This document shows, piece by piece, positions 17,166-25,683 of a stretch of 64,000 bases of DNA; position 1 is the stretch's first letter; each line of letters opens with the position of its first letter. Source of the stretch: [Actinomadura] parvosata subsp. kistnae (GTDB taxonomy: Bacteria; Actinomycetota; Actinomycetes; Streptosporangiales; Streptosporangiaceae); the NCBI RefSeq assembly GCF_900323885.1, contig NZ_OOHJ01000023.1, forward strand, positions 434,001 through 498,000. Reading direction: 5' to 3'. The notes under the pieces were generated by a model. The model saw nothing but the letters and a program-made list of their open reading frames with translations, was not told the DNA's origin and did not search any database. A program made the translations under genes and the position numbers.

Positions 17166-17205
17166 GTCCGCGTAACCCGGGCTGCGGCCGTGGGTGCCGG
17201 CGCTT

Positions 17206-18180
17206 TCAGCAGGACAGGCGGGTCTCGTGGAAGGCCCTGCGGTACTCGGTCGGCGTCACGCCGACCGCGCGGATGAAGTGGTGGCGCAGGTTGCCCGCCG
17301 AGCCCAGCCCGCACTCCTCGCCGACCCGGTCCACCGGCAGGTCCGTGGACTCCAGGAGCTGCCGGGCCCGCGCCAGCCGCTGTGCGTGCAGCCAGCGCAG
17401 CGGCGTCGTGCCGGTCGCCTCGTGGAAGCGCCGGGCCAGGGTGCGCGGGCTCAGCCCGGCCTGCCTGGCCAGCTCGGCGACGGTGAGCGGCCGGTGCAGG
17501 CGCCCGGCCGCCCACTGCAGCAGCGGCGCGAGCCCGTCGCCGTCGGTGCGGGGCATCGGGGCGTCGATGTACTGGGCCTGGCCGCCCGGCCGGTGCGCCT
17601 GGACGACGAGGCGGCGGGCCACCTGGTTGGCGACCTCCCAGCCGAGGTCCTTGCGGATGACGTGCAGGCACAGGTCCAGCCCGGCGCTGCGGCCCGCGCT
17701 GGTGAGGATGTCGCCGTCGTCCACGTACAGGACGGACGGATCCACGTGGACGCGCGGGTGGCGGGCGCGCAGCAGGTCCGTCCGCATCCAGTGCGTGGTC
17801 GCGGTGCGGCCGTCGAGCAGGCCCGCCGCGGCCAGCGCGAACGCGCCCGTGCAGAGCGACAACATCCGCGCGCCCCGCTCGTGCGCGGCCCTGAGCGCGT
17901 CCAGCAGCTCCGGGTCCAGCCGGGCGTCCCCGTCCACGTAGTCGGCCGGGAGTGCGGGGACGACGACCGTGTCCGCGCTCACCAGCGCGTCCAGCCCGTA
18001 CGCCGGCGTCAGCGCGAACCCGTGACGGGTGCGGACCGGCCCGGCGGCGGCCGGCCGCAGCTCGTACCAGGGGTCGGCGAGATCGAGCCGCTCCAGGCCG
18101 AACGTCTCGCACACGATGGACAGCTCGAAGATCGGCATGCCGTCGATCACGGCCAGCGCGACCACTCCGGGGCTCCTCAT
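17206..18180 (-). CDS. GlxA-family (DJ-1/PfpI plus AraC HTH) transcriptional regulator
   Basis: A 324-residue regulator. Residues 5-185 form a DJ-1/PfpI-like sensor (VALAVIDGMPIFELSIVCET, nucleophile-elbow cysteine in LSLCTGAFALAAAG, TSAGRSAGLDLCLHVI). Residues about 215-320 hold two AraC helix-turn-helix motifs (LTVAELARQAGLSPRTLARRF, VDRVGEECGLGSAGNLRHHF). The ATG at 18180 is chosen because a TAGGGT -10 hexamer (18193-18188, minus strand) ends 7 nt before it, so the mRNA should be leaderless; GTG 18189 would overlap that hexamer. Divergent from the MFS transporter at 18267, its probable target. Confidence 0.92.
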   Translation of the reverse strand: MRSPGVVALAVIDGMPIFELSIVCETFGLERLDLADPWYELRPAAAGPVRTRHGFALTPAYGLDALVSADTVVVPALPADYVDGDARLDPELLDALRAAHERGARMLSLCTGAFALAAAGLLDGRTATTHWMRTDLLRARHPRVHVDPSVLYVDDGDILTSAGRSAGLDLCLHVIRKDLGWEVANQVARRLVVQAHRPGGQAQYIDAPMPRTDGDGLAPLLQWAAGRLHRPLTVAELARQAGLSPRTLARRFHEATGTTPLRWLHAQRLARARQLLESTDLPVDRVGEECGLGSAGNLRHHFIRAVGVTPTEYRRAFHETRLSC

Positions 18181-18266
18181 GCCTTCCACCCTAGCGGCAG
18201 GATTTTGACGAAGGTGGGCAGTCCTGCCACTCGTGGCGGAAGATCCCCTTCGCCAGGGTGGGGTGA
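18181..18266. promoter_or_regulatory. Divergent regulatory region, GlxA regulator / MFS transporter
   Basis: Contains the minus-strand -10 TAGGGT (18193-18188), a spaced dyad GGCAGGA (18196-18202) / TCCTGCC (18222-18228), and GCCAC-TC-GTGGC at 18226-18237. The two inverted repeats are candidate AraC-type operators shared by both genes. Confidence 0.6.
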
Positions 18267-19451
18267 GTGAACGACATCACCATCAAGGCCGGGGTCATCG
18301 GTCTCTGTCTGGCCGCGTCGGCCACGCCGTCCCCGCTCTACAAGCTCTACGCCGCCGCCTGGGCGATCCCCACGTCCACGCTGTCGCTGATCTACGCCAC
18401 GTACTGCCTGGGGGTGCTCGCGGCGCTGCTGCTGTTCGGGCGGATCTCCGACTCGTGGGGACGGCGCCCGGCCATCCTCGCCGGGCTCGCCGGGCTGCTC
18501 GTCTCGCTGGGGCTGTTCCTGACGGCGTCCGGGGCGGGCTGGCTGTTCGTCGCGCGTGGCCTCCAGGGCGTGGCCACCGGCGTCGCCATCAGCGCCGCCG
18601 GTGCCGCCCTGATCGACCTGCGCCCCGCCACCGCCGGGGTGCTCAACACGCTGGCCAGCGGGCTCGGCATGGGCGGCGGCGGGCTGCTCGGCGCCGTCCT
18701 GGTCGAGTACGCGCCCGCGCCCCTCCTGACGCCCTTCGCCGTCCTCGCGGTGGTGACCCTGCTCCTGCTCGCCGGCGTCTGGCGGCGGCCCGAGACGCTG
18801 GGCGCGCGGGCCGGCTTCCGGATGGCGGCGCCCGGCGTGCCGAAGGACATCCTGGGCTCGTTCGTGCTGTCCGGGCTCGGCGTGACGTCGTCGTGGTCGA
18901 TCGTCGGGCTGTACCTGGCGCTGGTGCCCGCGCTCGCGCCCGCCCTCATGGGGTCGGCGGGGAACCTGCCGGGCGGGCTGGCCATCTTCGTCATGGGCAC
19001 GGCCGCCGCGCTGGCCCCCACCCTGGCCCGCCGGCTCCCCGGCCCCGCCGGCGGGCGCGGCCTGCCGGTGCTCGCCCAGCTCTCGACCGGCATGCTCGTC
19101 CTCGCCGCCGGCGTCGCCCTGCTCGCCCTGTCGGTCTCGGCGGGCAGCGCGACCGGGTTCATCCTGTCCAGCGTGGTCATCGGCCTCGGCGGCGGGCTCG
19201 GGCTCGGCGGCTCCCTCGGGCTGCTGGGCGCGGCGGCCCCGCCCGAGCACCGCGCCCGCGTCATGTCCGCGTTCTACGTCGTCGCCTACGCCGCCATCTC
19301 CCTGCCCGCCATCGCCGCCGGCTTCGTGGTGCGCGCCTCGGGGCCGGTCGCCACGTTCCGCGGGTTCGGCGCGGGCATCATCGCCGTCGCCCTGGCCACG
19401 TTCCTCCTCGCCCGCACCCGCACGCGACGCGCGGCAGAAGCGCGACTCTGA
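18267..19451 (+). CDS. MFS transporter
   Basis: A 394-residue major-facilitator permease with 12 predicted helices. The intracellular loop 2-3 signature is FGRISDSWGRRPAIL, and GLQGVATGVAISAAGAALIDL is the fourth-helix drug/metabolite motif. Helices 7-12 are Gly/Ala-rich with a conserved RARVMSAFYVVAYAAISLPAI segment. GTG 18267 follows a GGTGGGGTGA stretch. Direction (efflux likely) and substrate are unknown; control by the divergent GlxA protein is likely. Confidence 0.9.
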   Translation: MNDITIKAGVIGLCLAASATPSPLYKLYAAAWAIPTSTLSLIYATYCLGVLAALLLFGRISDSWGRRPAILAGLAGLLVSLGLFLTASGAGWLFVARGLQGVATGVAISAAGAALIDLRPATAGVLNTLASGLGMGGGGLLGAVLVEYAPAPLLTPFAVLAVVTLLLLAGVWRRPETLGARAGFRMAAPGVPKDILGSFVLSGLGVTSSWSIVGLYLALVPALAPALMGSAGNLPGGLAIFVMGTAAALAPTLARRLPGPAGGRGLPVLAQLSTGMLVLAAGVALLALSVSAGSATGFILSSVVIGLGGGLGLGGSLGLLGAAAPPEHRARVMSAFYVVAYAAISLPAIAAGFVVRASGPVATFRGFGAGIIAVALATFLLARTRTRRAAEARL

Positions 19452-19468
19452 CCGCTCCTCCGCAGCCG

Positions 19469-19488
19469 ACGTTCGTTATGATGAACGT
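19469..19488 (+). promoter_or_regulatory. Leaderless promoter with ACGTTC/GAACGT palindrome
   Basis: ACGTTC (19469-19474) and GAACGT (19483-19488) are perfect inverted arms around a TATGAT -10 hexamer (19477-19482). The ATG follows 6 nt after the hexamer, so transcription should start at or next to the start codon. The palindrome would let a dimeric repressor, perhaps the downstream XRE-cupin protein, cover the promoter. Confidence 0.75.
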
Positions 19489-20226
19489 ATGGTTCACCTT
19501 AACGAGAAGCAGGATGCCCTCTACCTGGAGGACACCTACCTCACCGCCATCGACACCAGCGTCACCGCGGCCGGGCGCGACGAGACCGGCGGCGCGTGGG
19601 TCGCCCTGCGCCGCAACCTCTTCCATCCGCAGGGCGGCGGCCAGCCCGCCGACCGCGGCCGGCTGGGCGAGCACGAGGTCGTCCCGGTACGCGACCCCGC
19701 GACCGGCCTGGTCGTGCTCCGTGCGGGAGAGGGCGCGGCCGAGGGTGCGGGCGCCGGGCTGGACGGCCTGGCCGAGGGCGATCTCGTGCACGCCCGCATC
19801 GACGCCGGCCTGCGCCTGCTGCACGCCGCGCTGCACACCGCCGGTCACCTCGTCGAAGCGGCGGCCAGGGCCGAAGGCTGGACGCTCGCGGGCAACAACC
19901 ACTTCCCCGGCCAGGCCCGCGTCGAGCTCACCCCGCCGGGAGCCGAGGCCGCGGCGCGGCTGACCGACGCGGGGGAGAGGGAGCGGGCCGCCGACCGGCT
20001 GCGCGCGTTCGTCGTCGCGGCGGTGGCCGACGACCTGCCGGTCACCGCGCACCACGACGACGAGGGGCGCCGCGTCGTACGGATCGGCGACGTGCACGCC
20101 GCCCCCTGCGGCGGCACCCACGTACGCAGCCTGGCCGACCTGCTTGAGGTGACCATCTCCGGCGTGAAGCTGAAGAAGGGCCGCGTCCGCGTCTCCTACT
20201 CCGCCGCCCACAGGCCGCCGCGATGA
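19489..20226 (+). CDS. AlaX-type trans-editing protein for misacylated tRNA(Ala)
   Basis: A 245-residue homologue of the alanyl-tRNA synthetase editing domain. These free-standing proteins hydrolyse Ser- or Gly-tRNA(Ala). The opening LRRNLFHPQGGGQPADRGRL matches the second-domain HPqGGGQ motif. The zinc site is intact: HTAGH (H116, H120) and CGGTH (C207, H211). The end VKLKKGRVRVSY matches the AlaX C-terminus. Start ATG 19489 is set by the leaderless promoter. The stop overlaps the next start (ATGA), so it is translationally coupled to the XRE-cupin regulator, an association seen for amino-acid or antibiotic-sensing genes. Confidence 0.92.
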   Translation: MVHLNEKQDALYLEDTYLTAIDTSVTAAGRDETGGAWVALRRNLFHPQGGGQPADRGRLGEHEVVPVRDPATGLVVLRAGEGAAEGAGAGLDGLAEGDLVHARIDAGLRLLHAALHTAGHLVEAAARAEGWTLAGNNHFPGQARVELTPPGAEAAARLTDAGERERAADRLRAFVVAAVADDLPVTAHHDDEGRRVVRIGDVHAAPCGGTHVRSLADLLEVTISGVKLKKGRVRVSYSAAHRPPR

Positions 20227-20798
20227 GCGCGCCCGGCCGGGACCGCCGCCCGGCCAGCAGTGCCGCCGCCGCGGCCGGAGCCCAGATCCAGCGCCGCCGG
20301 CAGCAGCGCGGCATGAGCCAGGCCGAGCTGGCCCGCAGGACCGGGCTGAGCAAGGCGACCCTGTCGCAGCTGGAGGCGGGCCTCGGCAACCCCACCCTCG
20401 ACACGCTCGACGCGATCGCCGTCGCCCTGGCCATCCCGCTCACCGACCTGCTCATCCGCCACGGCGACCCCGCCACCGTGCACCTCGCCTCGACGGCCGC
20501 CCGCGAGAGCGAGCCCACCCGCGAGCTGCTGCGCCGCATCAGCGGGGGCCACAGCCTGGAGATCTGGCGCCTGCGCCTGCCGCCGGACACCGCCGTCGAC
20601 GGCGTCCCCCACGCGCCCGGCACGACCGAGCACCTGCTGGTCGCCTCCGGCAGCCTCTTCGCCGGCCCGGCCGACGATCTCCGCCACCTGCGGCCCGGCG
20701 ACATGCTGGCCTTCGCGGGCGACGCCGCGCACCGCTACAGCACCGGCGACACCCCCGCCGACGTCACCGTCGTCATCGCCTCACCGGTCGCCGGCTGA
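20223..20798 (+). CDS. XRE-HTH plus cupin transcriptional regulator
   Basis: A 191-residue regulator. Residues 22-78 are an XRE helix-turn-helix (IQRRRQQRGMSQAELARRTG, LSKATLSQLEAGLGNPTL). Residues about 110-190 form a cupin sensor (LEIWRLRLPPDTAVDGVPHA, EHLLVASGSL, LRPGDMLAFAGDAAHRY). Such proteins often sense amino acids or small acids. ATG 20223 overlaps the AlaX stop by 4 bp. It probably acts on the palindromic promoter at 19469-19488. Confidence 0.92.
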   Translation: MSAPGRDRRPASSAAAAAGAQIQRRRQQRGMSQAELARRTGLSKATLSQLEAGLGNPTLDTLDAIAVALAIPLTDLLIRHGDPATVHLASTAARESEPTRELLRRISGGHSLEIWRLRLPPDTAVDGVPHAPGTTEHLLVASGSLFAGPADDLRHLRPGDMLAFAGDAAHRYSTGDTPADVTVVIASPVAG

Positions 20799-20834
20799 GC
20801 GACCGGCCACCGCCCTCTGGGTGGCGTGCTCCGG

Positions 20835-21641
20835 TCAGGCCTTGGCGGCCAGCGACCGCCACGCGTTCCAGGTCTCCAGCCGCTGCCGGTAGGCGGCCTC
20901 GACGACGGGATAGGGGTAGGTGCCGAGGAAGAGGCGCAGGGGCGGCTCGTCGGTGTCGACCAGTTCGAGGATGACGCCGGCGGTGGCCCGGGGGTCCTGG
21001 GGCGCGCGGGCGGTCGCGCCGGCCTGGCGGGCGCGGCGGATCGGCTCGTAGGCGGCGATCGGTTCGGTACGGACGGCCGACGCGCCCGACCAGTCGGTGC
21101 CGTAGGGGCCGGGCTCGACGATCGTCACGTGGATGCCCAGCGGGCCCACCTCCTGGGCGAGCGCCTCGCTCATCCCCTCCAGCGCCCATTTCGAGGCGTT
21201 GTAGAGCCCGAGCGTGGGGAAGGCGGCCAGGCCGCCGAGGCTGGAGACCTGCACGATGTGCCCGCCGTTCTGGGCGCGCAGCAGCGGGAGCGCGGCCTGG
21301 GTGACCCAAAGGGGGCCGAGCAGGTTGGTGTCGAGCTGGGCGCGGGCCTGCTGCTCGGTCACCTCCTCGACCATCCCGAACAGGCCGTAGCCCGCGTTGT
21401 TGACGACGACGTCGAGGCGGCCGAAGGCGTCGGCGGCCTGCCGTACCGCGGCGGTGACGGCGTCCCGGTCGGTGACGTCGAGGGGGAGCGGCAGGACGGC
21501 GTCCCCGTACGTCTCGGCAAGCGGACGCAGGGCTTCGGGACGGCGCGCCGTGGCGGCGACGCGGTCGCCGCGGGCGAGGGCGGCTTCGGCCCAGATGCGG
21601 CCGAAACCCCGGGACGCGCCGGTGATGAACCAGTTCTTCAT
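20835..21641 (-). CDS. Short-chain dehydrogenase/reductase (oxidoreductase)
   Basis: A 268-residue classical SDR: ITGASRGFGR near the N-terminus (cofactor loop), LDVTDRDAV, NNAGYGLFG, VSSLGG with the catalytic serine and YNASKWALEG with Y and K. The C-terminal half (EPGPYGTDW, FLGTYPYPVVEAAYRQRLETW) is typical of the extended NADP-dependent group near retinol-dehydrogenase-like actinobacterial SDRs. ATG 21641 lacks a good ribosome site. Divergent from the MmyB-like regulator at 21705 across 63 bp, a recurring gene pair in actinomycetes. Confidence 0.92.
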   Translation of the reverse strand: MKNWFITGASRGFGRIWAEAALARGDRVAATARRPEALRPLAETYGDAVLPLPLDVTDRDAVTAAVRQAADAFGRLDVVVNNAGYGLFGMVEEVTEQQARAQLDTNLLGPLWVTQAALPLLRAQNGGHIVQVSSLGGLAAFPTLGLYNASKWALEGMSEALAQEVGPLGIHVTIVEPGPYGTDWSGASAVRTEPIAAYEPIRRARQAGATARAPQDPRATAGVILELVDTDEPPLRLFLGTYPYPVVEAAYRQRLETWNAWRSLAAKA

Positions 21642-21687
21642 GCGTTCCAGCCTGTACGGGCCGCCGGTGCGCAACCAGCACCCCGCC

Positions 21688-21704
21688 AGGGTTACCCTGC
21701 CGGT
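21688..21704 (+). promoter_or_regulatory. Leaderless promoter with AGGGTTACCCT dyad
   Basis: The 11-bp palindrome AGGGTTACCCT (21688-21698) contains a TACCCT -10 hexamer (21693-21698), 6 nt before ATG 21705. The dyad is a probable operator for the XRE protein itself. Confidence 0.65.
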
Positions 21705-22481
21705 ATGGCCGGTGACAACGCCCTGGGCGAGTTCCTGAAGGCCCGGCGGGGCCGGATCCGGCCCTCCCGGCAGAGCCCCGGCCGCCGCCGGGTCGCGGGG
21801 CTGCGCAGGGACGAGCTGGCCCGCCTGGCCGGCATCAGCGAGCCGTACCTGACCCGGCTGGAGCAGGGCGTCGACCGGCATCCGTCGCCGCAGGTGCTGC
21901 GGGCGCTCGCGCGGGCGCTGGAGCTGGACGCCGACGCCGCGGCGCACCTGCTCGCCCTCGCCGCCCCCGATCCCGCGCCGCTGCCGGAGGCCGGGGTCAG
22001 CGCGGAGGTGCACCGGCTGCTCGACGCGTGGGTGGGCAGCCCGGCGTACGTGCGCGACCGGCGCTTCGACGTGCTGGCCGCCAACAAGTGGGCCCGCGCG
22101 CTCGCCCCGATGTACGAGCCCGGCCACAACCTGGCGCGGGAGGTGTTCCTCGACCCCGGGGCCCGCCGGCTGTTCCCCGACTGGGAGCGGATCGCCGCTC
22201 AGACGGCCGCGGCCCTGCGTGCCGAGTCCGACCCGCGCGATCCGCGGACGGCCCGGCTCGTGGCCGAGCTGGAGGCCGACGAGCACTTCCGCCGCCTGTG
22301 GGCGCTGCACGACGCGCGCCCCGCCCGCGACGAGCTCAAGCGGTTCGCCCATCCGGTCGTCGGGGAGCTGGCCCTGCGGCGGCAGGCGCTCACCGTCGGC
22401 GGCGCCGAGCACCAAGTGATCATCGTCTACCAGGCGGAGCCGGGAAGCTCCTCCGAGTCCGCGCTCGCCCGGCTGCTCTGA
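21705..22481 (+). CDS. XRE regulator with MmyB-like ligand-binding domain
   Basis: A 258-residue regulator. Residues 5-75 are an XRE helix-turn-helix with the actinobacterial consensus VAGLRRDELARLAGISEPYL then TRLEQGVDRHPSPQVLRALA. Residues about 95-255 match the MmyB-like fatty-acid-binding domain (VRDRRFDVLAANKWARALAP, FLDPGARRLFPDWE, KRFAHPVVGELALRRQAL). ATG 21705 fits a leaderless mRNA. It is divergent from the SDR at 20835-21641, which it most likely controls. Confidence 0.93.
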   Translation: MAGDNALGEFLKARRGRIRPSRQSPGRRRVAGLRRDELARLAGISEPYLTRLEQGVDRHPSPQVLRALARALELDADAAAHLLALAAPDPAPLPEAGVSAEVHRLLDAWVGSPAYVRDRRFDVLAANKWARALAPMYEPGHNLAREVFLDPGARRLFPDWERIAAQTAAALRAESDPRDPRTARLVAELEADEHFRRLWALHDARPARDELKRFAHPVVGELALRRQALTVGGAEHQVIIVYQAEPGSSSESALARLL

Positions 22482-22508
22482 CCGGCGGCGGCTCCGCATG
22501 CCGCCGCG

Positions 22509-22542
22509 TATAAGTCAGCATGTCTATACAAACAGATGACAT
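22509..22542 (+). promoter_or_regulatory. Promoter and candidate operator of sugar ABC operon
   Basis: TATAAG (22509-22514) is a possible -10. Just downstream, ATGTC (22520-22524) and GACAT (22538-22542) are inverted arms around TATACAAACAGAT, resembling GntR- or LacI-type operator cores. A leader of about 65 nt then reaches the GTG of the binding protein. Confidence 0.5.
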
Positions 22543-22585
22543 TGGGGTAGAACCAGGGCGAGCCCGTTGGTCTTGGAGGTGTCCT

Positions 22586-23569
22586 GTGAGACGTACCCCG
22601 ATCGTGCTGGCCCTGCTGGGCGCGCTCGCCGTGACCGGCTGTTCCTCTTCCGGGGCGGGAGGGCAGCAGAGCGCCGCCCCGCCCGCCTCCTCCGCGGCCC
22701 CGCAGGGCAGCGGCGCGAGCTTCGCCGTCATCACCCACGGCGCCCCCGGCGACTCCTTCTGGGACGTGGTCAAGAACGGCGCGGAGGCCGCGGGCAAGCA
22801 GTACGGGGTGCGGGTCACCTACCAGGGTGACGGCGACCCGGCCAAGCAGTCGCAGCTCATCGACCAGGCCGTCTCCGAGAAGGTGGACGGCATCGTCGTG
22901 TCGATGGCCAACCCCGACGCGCTGAAGGAGGCCATCGGCAAGGCCGTCAGCGCGAAGATCCCCGTCGTGACGATCAACTCGGGGGCCGACTTCTCCAAGC
23001 AGTTCGGCGCGATCACGCACGTCGGCCAGTCCGAGGACGTGGCCGGGCGCGGCGCGGGCGAGCAGCTCAAGGCGGCCGGCGTCACCAAGCTGCTGTGCGT
23101 CATCCACGAGGCCGGCAACGTCGGCCTCGACCAGCGCTGCAAGGGCGCCGAGCAGACGCTGGGCGGCACCGTCGAGCGGCTGCAGGTGGACGTGAGCAAC
23201 CTGGCCGACGTCACCTCCAAGGTCACCGCGAAGCTCCAGTCCGACCAGCAGGTCAACGGCGTGCTGGCGCTCAACCCGGCCATCGCCGTCGCCGCGAGGG
23301 ACGCCATCAAGGACGCCGGCTCGCAGGCGAAGCTGGCCACGTTCGACCTGTCGGCGGACGTGGTGACGGCGATCAACGACGGAGAGGTCCTGTTCGCCGT
23401 GGACCAGCAGCAGTACCTCCAGGGCTACCTGCCGATCACGTTCCTGAACCTCTACAAGAGCAACCTCAACACCGTCGGCGGCGGCCTGCCGGTCAACACC
23501 GGGCCCGGGTTCGTCACCAAGGACAACGCCTCCCAGGTGGCCAAGCTGGCCGAGGCGGGCACCCGATGA
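22586..23569 (+). CDS. Sugar ABC transporter substrate-binding lipoprotein
   Basis: A 327-residue extracytoplasmic binding protein of the ribose/fructose (periplasmic-binding type 1) class. The signal peptide ends in the lipobox LAVTGC with lipidated C19, followed by a Ser/Gly/Ala linker. The fold begins [20 protein letters not shown] and contains [30 protein letters not shown] and [19 protein letters not shown], as in FrcB/RbsB-like proteins. GTG 22586 has GGAGGT upstream. First gene of a three-gene operon. Confidence 0.93.
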   Translation: MRRTPIVLALLGALAVTGCSSSGAGGQQSAAPPASSAAPQGSGASFAVITHGAPGDSFWDVVKNGAEAAGKQYGVRVTYQGDGDPAKQSQLIDQAVSEKVDGIVVSMANPDALKEAIGKAVSAKIPVVTINSGADFSKQFGAITHVGQSEDVAGRGAGEQLKAAGVTKLLCVIHEAGNVGLDQRCKGAEQTLGGTVERLQVDVSNLADVTSKVTAKLQSDQQVNGVLALNPAIAVAARDAIKDAGSQAKLATFDLSADVVTAINDGEVLFAVDQQQYLQGYLPITFLNLYKSNLNTVGGGLPVNTGPGFVTKDNASQVAKLAEAGTR

Positions 23570-24597
23570 CGGTGGCGGCCGACGAGCGGGTCGCCCGCGT
23601 CGGGATGGCCCGCCGCCTGCTCATCCGGCCCGAGCTCGGCGCGGTGGTCGGGCTCGTGGTGGTGTTCGTGTTCTTCGCCGCGCAGTCGCCGGTGTTCCGC
23701 TCGCCGGACGGCATCGCCAACTGGCTCGACCCGGCCGCCACGCTCGGCATCATGGCGGTCGCGGTGGCGCTGCTGATGATCGGCGGCGAGTTCGACCTGT
23801 CGGCGGGCGTGCTGACGGGCACGAGCGGGCTGATCCTGGTGACGCTGGCCACCCGGTTCGGGTTCAACGTGTGGCCGGCCATGCTGGTGGGCCTGGTCGT
23901 GGCGCTGGCCGTCGGGCTCGCCAACGGGCTGGTCGTCACGCGGACGCGGCTGCCCAGCTTCATCGTGACGCTGGGCACGTTCCTGATGCTGCAGGGCGTC
24001 AACCTGGGCGTGACGAAGGCGATCACCGGGACGGTGCAGGTCAGCGGGCTGCGCCGGGCCGAGGGGTTCGAGGTGGCGAACGCCGTCTTCGCCGGCACGA
24101 TCGACGTCGGCGGCACCTCGTTCCGGGTGGCGATCCTGTGGTGGATCGTGGTGACGGCGGTGGCCACGTGGGTGCTCATGCGCTCCAGGGCCGGCAACTG
24201 GATCTTCGCGGTGGGCGGCAACGAGCAGGCCGCGCGCGCGGTGGGCGTGCCCGCCGCCCGTACGAAGATCGCGCTGTTCATGACGACGGCGTTCGCCGCC
24301 TGGCTGGTCGGCTCGATCCTGGCGCTGCGCTACACCTCCGTGCAGGCCAACATCGGCATCGGCCAGGAGTTCATCTACATCATCGCCGCCGTCATCGGCG
24401 GCTGCCTGCTCACCGGCGGGTACGGCTCCGCCATCGGGGCCGCCATCGGCGCGGTGATCTTCGGGATGGCCGACAAGGGCATCGTGTTCCTGGGCTGGGA
24501 CGCCGACTGGTTCAAGTTCTTCCTGGGCGCGATGCTGCTGCTCGCGACGCTGGCCAACCGCCTGGTCCGGCGGTACGCGGAGGAGGTGCGGCATTGA
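23566..24597 (+). CDS. Sugar ABC transporter permease (FrcC/RbsC type)
   Basis: A 343-residue membrane permease with about 10 helices. The family signature [19 protein letters not shown] is near residue 70, and [25 protein letters not shown] is the EAA-like cytoplasmic loop that contacts the ATPase. The conserved end [22 protein letters not shown] is intact. ATG 23566 overlaps the previous stop (ATGA). A homodimer of this permease with the ATPase encoded next should form the channel. Confidence 0.95.
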   Translation: MTVAADERVARVGMARRLLIRPELGAVVGLVVVFVFFAAQSPVFRSPDGIANWLDPAATLGIMAVAVALLMIGGEFDLSAGVLTGTSGLILVTLATRFGFNVWPAMLVGLVVALAVGLANGLVVTRTRLPSFIVTLGTFLMLQGVNLGVTKAITGTVQVSGLRRAEGFEVANAVFAGTIDVGGTSFRVAILWWIVVTAVATWVLMRSRAGNWIFAVGGNEQAARAVGVPAARTKIALFMTTAFAAWLVGSILALRYTSVQANIGIGQEFIYIIAAVIGGCLLTGGYGSAIGAAIGAVIFGMADKGIVFLGWDADWFKFFLGAMLLLATLANRLVRRYAEEVRH

Positions 24598-25352
24598 CGA
24601 TCCTCGAGACCAGGGGCATCGGCAAGACGTTCGGCTCGGTGCTGGCGCTGCGGGAGGTGTCGATGAGCGTGGCGGCCGGGCAGGTGCTGTGCGTGCTCGG
24701 CGACAACGGCGCCGGCAAGTCCACGCTCATCAAGATCCTGTCGGGGGTGCACCGGCACGACGCGGGCACGTACCTCGTGGACGGGCAGGAGGTGAGCTTC
24801 GCCAGCCCCCGAGAGGCGCTCGACCGCGGCATCGCCACCGTCTACCAGGACCTGGCGATGATCCCGCTCATGTCGGTCTGGCGGAACTTCTTCCTCGGCT
24901 CCGAACCGCGTAAAGGTCTGGGGTTCGACGTGGCGAAGGCCAGGCGGGTGGCGCGCGAGGAGCTGCGCGCCATGGGCATCGACATCCGCGACGTGGACCA
25001 GCCCGTCGGGACGCTGTCCGGCGGCGAGCGGCAGTCGGTGGCCATCGCCAGGGCCGTGTACTTCGGCGCCCGCGTCCTCATCCTCGACGAGCCCACCTCG
25101 GCGCTCGGCGTCAAGCAGGCGGGCGTGGTGCTGCGCTACATCGCCCGCGCCCGCGACCGGGGGCTCGGCGTCGTCTTCATCACCCACAACCCGCACCACG
25201 CCTTCCCGGTGGGCGACCGGTTCCTGCTGCTCAACCGGGGCACGAGCATGGGCGAGTACGGCAAGGACGACATCACCGCGCAGGAGCTGACCGCCCTGAT
25301 GGCGGGCGGGGCGGAGCTGGAGGAGCTGGCGCACGAGCTGCGCCGCGAATGA
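24594..25352 (+). CDS. Sugar ABC transporter ATPase, single-domain (FrcA type)
   Basis: A 252-residue ABC ATPase: Walker [10 protein letters not shown] (36-44), Q-loop [20 protein letters not shown], signature [14 protein letters not shown], Walker [16 protein letters not shown] and switch histidine VVFITHN. Ribose-type importers usually have a tandem two-domain ATPase of about 500 residues; this one has a single domain, as in FrcA systems for fructose, mannose or ribose. TTG 24594 overlaps the permease stop and has GGAGGTGC upstream. Substrate remains to be shown. Confidence 0.94.
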   Translation: MTILETRGIGKTFGSVLALREVSMSVAAGQVLCVLGDNGAGKSTLIKILSGVHRHDAGTYLVDGQEVSFASPREALDRGIATVYQDLAMIPLMSVWRNFFLGSEPRKGLGFDVAKARRVAREELRAMGIDIRDVDQPVGTLSGGERQSVAIARAVYFGARVLILDEPTSALGVKQAGVVLRYIARARDRGLGVVFITHNPHHAFPVGDRFLLLNRGTSMGEYGKDDITAQELTALMAGGAELEELAHELRRE

Positions 25353-25683
25353 GCTTGGCCGACTTTTGACGTGCCCGGGTGGTCAGCCGGACCTGCGGGC
25401 AGGCAGAAGAACAGCATGACCACCACGCCGGCTCGGCAGGTGCGGGTGTCCCGTTTGGAGCCGTGGCCGGGCCGCCCGCCGGGCCCGTTATTACGCGGCG
25501 GCGCGGCCGGGCGGGCCGCCACGCGCGGCCCGCACCGGCTCTAAGGGCGGGACGCAGGCCCGCACCGGCCCGGAGGGCGGGACGCACAGGTCAGAGGGGC
25601 CGGACAGGGCGGGACGCACAGGCGCGGCGCCACCCGCCCGCCATAAGGTGCGGCCAGATTCCGCCCCCCTCAGTAGGAGCACC
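25353..25683. other. Gene-free stretch with short direct repeats
   Basis: No gene seen in 331 bp. The 12-mer GGGCGGGACGCA occurs at 25545-25556, 25575-25586 and 25607-25618. The last 10 bp before the MFS start provide an AGGAG ribosome site. Confidence 0.6.
25545..25618 (+). repeat. GGGCGGGACGCA direct repeats x3, 30-32 bp period
   Basis: Three exact 12-mers spaced 30 and 32 bp apart upstream of the MFS/DUF917 operon. One face-of-helix spacing (about three turns) makes a multimeric regulator site, perhaps PucR, possible; simple tandem duplication is the alternative. Confidence 0.55.
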
